Source of the DNA: Antitrichia curtipendula
Lineage: Eukaryota; Streptophyta; Bryopsida; Hypnales; Leucodontaceae
Assembly (NCBI GenBank): GCA_951230915.1
Contig: OX579635.1
Location: 22,878,001-22,942,000 of the forward strand
Length of the DNA stretch: 64,000 nt
Direction: 5' to 3'
Position numbers and translations under genes: made by a program. Shown here one piece after another: positions 61,570 through 64,000 of the stretch. Each line of letters begins with the position of its first letter. The stretch's first letter is position 1. The notes below the pieces were generated by a model. That model searched no databases. It was given only the letters and a program-made list of their open reading frames with translations, and had not been told where the DNA came from.

Positions 61570-63960
61570 TGAAGATCCTGAATCAATGCTAGTTGAACCT
61601 CCGCCACGCTAGCTTGGCCCTACAACCGCCTCGACGTCACCTACAACAAGGTAGTCGCAAACGCGGACCTTCCTTAGACCAACGCCGCCTTGAAACTGTA
61701 TGAAATAGAATAGTACTCCAGCTTCCTGCCAACGCTACTGCGGCTCACCAACAAAGTGCCGCAATCCTCCACAATCCACCGGATTGTACCCCAACACGGT
61801 TAGGGGCACCCAGACTGCAGGTGGAAGTGGTCCATAACAAATGTATCCAAACGGGCCCTCAAGTCATGGAAGATCGCCCAGCCGACTTGCCTCATCGTAA
61901 TCCCGAAATGGACAATTGCCGTGTTGAACCCATTCTTGCACACGCGTAGTGGCGTTGAAAGCCTCTACCAATCCTTTTACTGCTTGTGATAAACGTCCCC
62001 CACCCGCCGTTGACTGCGCCTTGCAAGTCCAAGCAATCAAAGACAGTGTCAGGCTCTCATGTTATGTACCTATATTTTGGGGACATCATAGTCAATTTAA
62101 TAGGTTGTACTATACACATATCAAAGAAGCACCTGAAGAACTCAACAAATGAATGAAAGAGGGGGAGAGACCCCGTACCGGTCATCAATAACACGTCTCC
62201 GTTGATGATGGTGCCCCAAAGTGGAGTGTGGACTAAACTGCATTGCTCCTCCCGCTACTTCTTCTACATGGCTCCCCAATGCTGCAGCTCCATGTGGACT
62301 GCGTCCCGGAGGTGTTGTTGCCGTTGGTCGTTCACGTTGAAGGCTATGCGGCAATCTCTGGAGAGGCTGAATTTCCAGAGGTACTCACCCATCTGGCGTC
62401 TATGCTCCGGGGGTTCCCGAATTCTCTGATTCCTCTTAATTGGATTCGTTGCTCATGTCTCCTCCCCGTCCAAATGTCCAATATCCCTTCCACGACCTGG
62501 TCCGCGTGGACGACTACGGATTTTTTCTCGGTCCAACGCCATAGGAACTCAATCACCATGAATTGCTCCCTCCATGCCATGTGCATTGCTTGCACTGTTT
62601 GCTCGGGCAATCCCTCGTCCATGCCCTGGTCCGCATGGATGGCCACGCCCTCCCCTTCTAGCTACTGTCGCTGTAGGTTCATCCGCATTGGCTGCTCCAT
62701 CTATGCCATTTGCATTGCCTACATGGTTTGCTCGAGCAATCCCTCGCCCACGACCTGGTCCGCGTGGGCGCCCTCACCTGTTACCTCTATCTTGAGCCGT
62801 TGCACCTACAACATCCCCATCGTGATTCGTCGGCGTGTCTCCACTGCCCTGCCCTGCGGGCTCCCCCCTGCGACCTCGAATCATTCCGCCTCTACCCCCG
62901 CGACCATTCCCTTGGCCATGCCTCCGATGTGTGAGATTTTCATGTGGGAGCCGGTGACCTAGTGACTCCAGGTCCCTCAACTCTACGCGCCCTGCCGCAG
63001 TGCCGTGGCGAATTTTGGTATGGATCGCCAATTCGGATCCCTCGGCATGCAACACCATCCTCCCGTGGATGTCCAATCTACCTCCCTCTGACAGGGCCAC
63101 TGCATCCCAAATTCACGTCAATGCATCGAATCTCCTGCGAGCTTTCACTTGGCCACCACTTTGTCCGGATAAATTCGTTCACAATGTTAGGCAACCCATC
63201 CGGATGCCCTTCTGGAATCCATTTGTAAACTCCGACGCATCGAAAGCACTGCCTGTGAAAAAAATACCACCACTTTGTGCCATCAGGATGGTCAGGCCCG
63301 TAGTGATTCGTGTTGGGCTCGACAAGGTCCAGTAGAAATTCCTCCCTCAAGCAGCCTTTCACCTTCACGACTTGCTCAAGGGTGGCCAGGGTTGTCTATC
63401 CGGACGTGACGTAGGGTTTTCACGTCCGGATGTCCGTCGGCGTCAGTCCTGACGCGTCAGAATTGCGTCAGGATCAAAAAAAAAAATTTTTTTTTTTTTT
63501 TTTTTTCAAGGACGGCCTGTCCGTCGACCTGGACGGACCGTCTGTCCACAAGGACGGCCAGCCGTCCACAGGGCGGATAGACTGTCCACAAAAAAAAAAA
63601 AAAAAAAAAAAAAACCCTCTGGATCTTGACGGACGCCGGGGTTGAATCCCAACGTCCGTCCGGACATCCTGACGGACTGATAGGACGTGACGGGGACAAC
63701 CCTAGGGGTGGCTTTGTATCGTGAGACTGCCCATGCCTCCAAGGCCGCCTCAATGCTGGCCACCTCCTCCGCCGAAGTAAGTGATGTAGTCGGTGCAACT
63801 CCCATGTCGCTTCCGGCCATTCCTTAAGAGACCTCCGCCATGGCTCCTTGTACCAGTACTCCCTCTACGCTCTTCCACCGCCGAATGTTGTACGCCCCAC
63901 TTCCTCCACAAATTCGTTGTCGCGCGCACTCCCAGCGATGATAGAGAAGTTTGTACCACC
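61570..63960 (-). pseudogene. Broken coding region upstream of the piggyBac transposase
   Basis: Coherent minus-strand frames continue upstream of the transposase core but are cut by stops and shifts. From about 63100 to 62160 one frame, broken by TGA and TAG codons, has an Arg/Gly-rich part (GRPRGPGRGRG, repeated with HGRGIARANS and RPRGPGRGRD) followed by a domain with MGEYLWKFSLSRDC and ELQHWGAM. From about 62050 another frame has FRDYDEASRLGDLP and PLTVLGYNPVDCGG. A separate ORF at 63820-63080 (SAEEVASIEAALEAWAVSRYK, then KWWYFFHRQCFRC) is interrupted by the hAT MITE. I do not recognise any of these domains. They may be the N-terminal extension of this transposase or an accessory protein. 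Confidence 0.45.
63387..63704. mobile_element. hAT-type MITE with an 8-bp target-site duplication
   Basis: The ends CAGGGTTGTC and, inverted, TAGGGTTGTC are flanked by AGGGTGGC (63379-63386) and GGGGTGGC (63705-63712), 7 of 8 identical. CAGGG ends with 8-bp duplications are typical of hAT elements. The interior has GGACGG-type repeats and long A/T runs. It interrupts a minus-strand frame that reads on as RYKATLEQVVK when the element and one duplication are ignored. Confidence 0.75.
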
Positions 63961-64000
63961 GAAATCTCCTACCATAATTCTGTTGTTGATGAAGGCAAAG

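Larger units (their letters stand above)
55360..62160 (-). pseudogene. piggyBac transposase pseudogene, split by a 4.1-kb insert
   Basis: The longest intact piece (61025-60090, 311 codons) has the DDE_Tnp_1_7 layout. D104 lies in TCDEIMVAYHG, D182 in VVYDNYFTS and D294 in MRGVD, matching the three catalytic Asp of piggyBac transposases. Upstream, the frame contains a diagnostic FFDDKVVTEIVE block with premature stops and one shift at a T7 tract near 61117. Downstream the frame stops at two adjacent TAG codons, where family members have WW. It resumes beyond the insert at 55937 and ends at 55360. That part includes LNNSWVL, EVAEALI and a Cys/His domain (55400-55505) with RRCIFC, CTTC, MCLDRCF and H, as in the DNA-end-binding domain of piggyBac. 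About 20 premature stops, mostly TAG or TGA, make it inactive. Confidence 0.8.
54400..64000 (-). mobile_element. Large decayed piggyBac element, partial, with nested insertions
   Basis: The left end is TTAA (54396-54399) followed by CCCCTGAGCGCC, close to the end of the non-autonomous copy at 43911. A minus-strand transposase pseudogene lies inside. Its 3' end is 0.96 kb from the terminus, and ORFs of the same orientation continue to the window edge, so the other end is not visible. The element carries at least two secondary insertions (55938-60085 and 63387-63704). Without the 4.1-kb insert the visible part would be about 5.5 kb. Confidence 0.7.

Noticed and set aside
62243..62962. 239-aa plus-strand ORF with internal repeats
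   Set aside because: It is the antisense image of the Arg/Gly-rich repeats on the minus strand, which belong with the transposase frames.
55360..63100. UAG as a recoded sense codon, because many in-frame stops in the transposase are TAG
   Set aside because: Several TGA and two TAA stops also occur in the best frame, and the B3 gene and its neighbours use normal stops. Decay by transitions explains the pattern.
1..64000. tRNA, rRNA and CRISPR features
   Set aside because: No complete tRNA cloverleaf, rRNA segment or regularly spaced CRISPR-like array was seen. The box B matches lack a box A.

Overview
The window is nuclear DNA of a land plant. Its genes have many GT-AG introns, and it carries a plant exocyst SEC3 gene, a B3-domain gene and an eight-cysteine lipid transfer protein gene. 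Telomere-type CCCTAAA motifs occur inside introns, and there is a dense population of plant-type MITEs. The lipid transfer protein resembles early-diverging land-plant types, and piggyBac DNA is unusual for a seed plant. A bryophyte, lycophyte or fern is therefore my best guess, but the sequence does not settle it. The DNA is AT-rich and gene-poor.

Layout. 1-2.5 kb: a dispersed repeat, then the 3' end of an unidentified plus-strand gene. 3.6-15.2 kb: a complete 25-exon SEC3 gene on the minus strand, with several MITEs in its introns. 15.2-16.8 kb: a head-to-head intergenic region with a tandem duplication. 16.8-20.8 kb: a four-exon gene encoding a protein with two B3 domains. 21.5-28.1 kb: intergenic DNA with MITEs and a set of concentric inverted repeats. 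28.3-31.3 kb: an unidentified gene on the minus strand assembled from six phase-compatible exons. 33.2-34.4 kb: a two-exon lipid transfer protein gene. 34.6-45.6 kb: AT-rich repeats, including a non-autonomous piggyBac element flanked by TTAA. 46.0-46.9 kb: an apparently intronless gene for a possible LRAT/NlpC-like membrane protein. 48.0-49.7 kb: a long-TIR transposon. 49.8-54.4 kb: dispersed repeats and a Tourist-like MITE.

54.4 kb to the right edge: a decayed piggyBac element. It begins at a TTAA-CCC terminus and reads on the minus strand. It has the DDD catalytic residues, a C-terminal Cys/His domain and a long N-terminal region. It is split by a 4.1-kb LTR-like insertion, and an upstream ORF of the same orientation is split by a hAT-type MITE. 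In both cases the reading frame is continuous when the insert and one target-site copy are ignored. Together with the TTAA-flanked 968-bp element, this is the most interesting content: evidence of piggyBac mobility in a plant genome.

The genes are independent single-gene units; nothing suggests a cluster working in one pathway.
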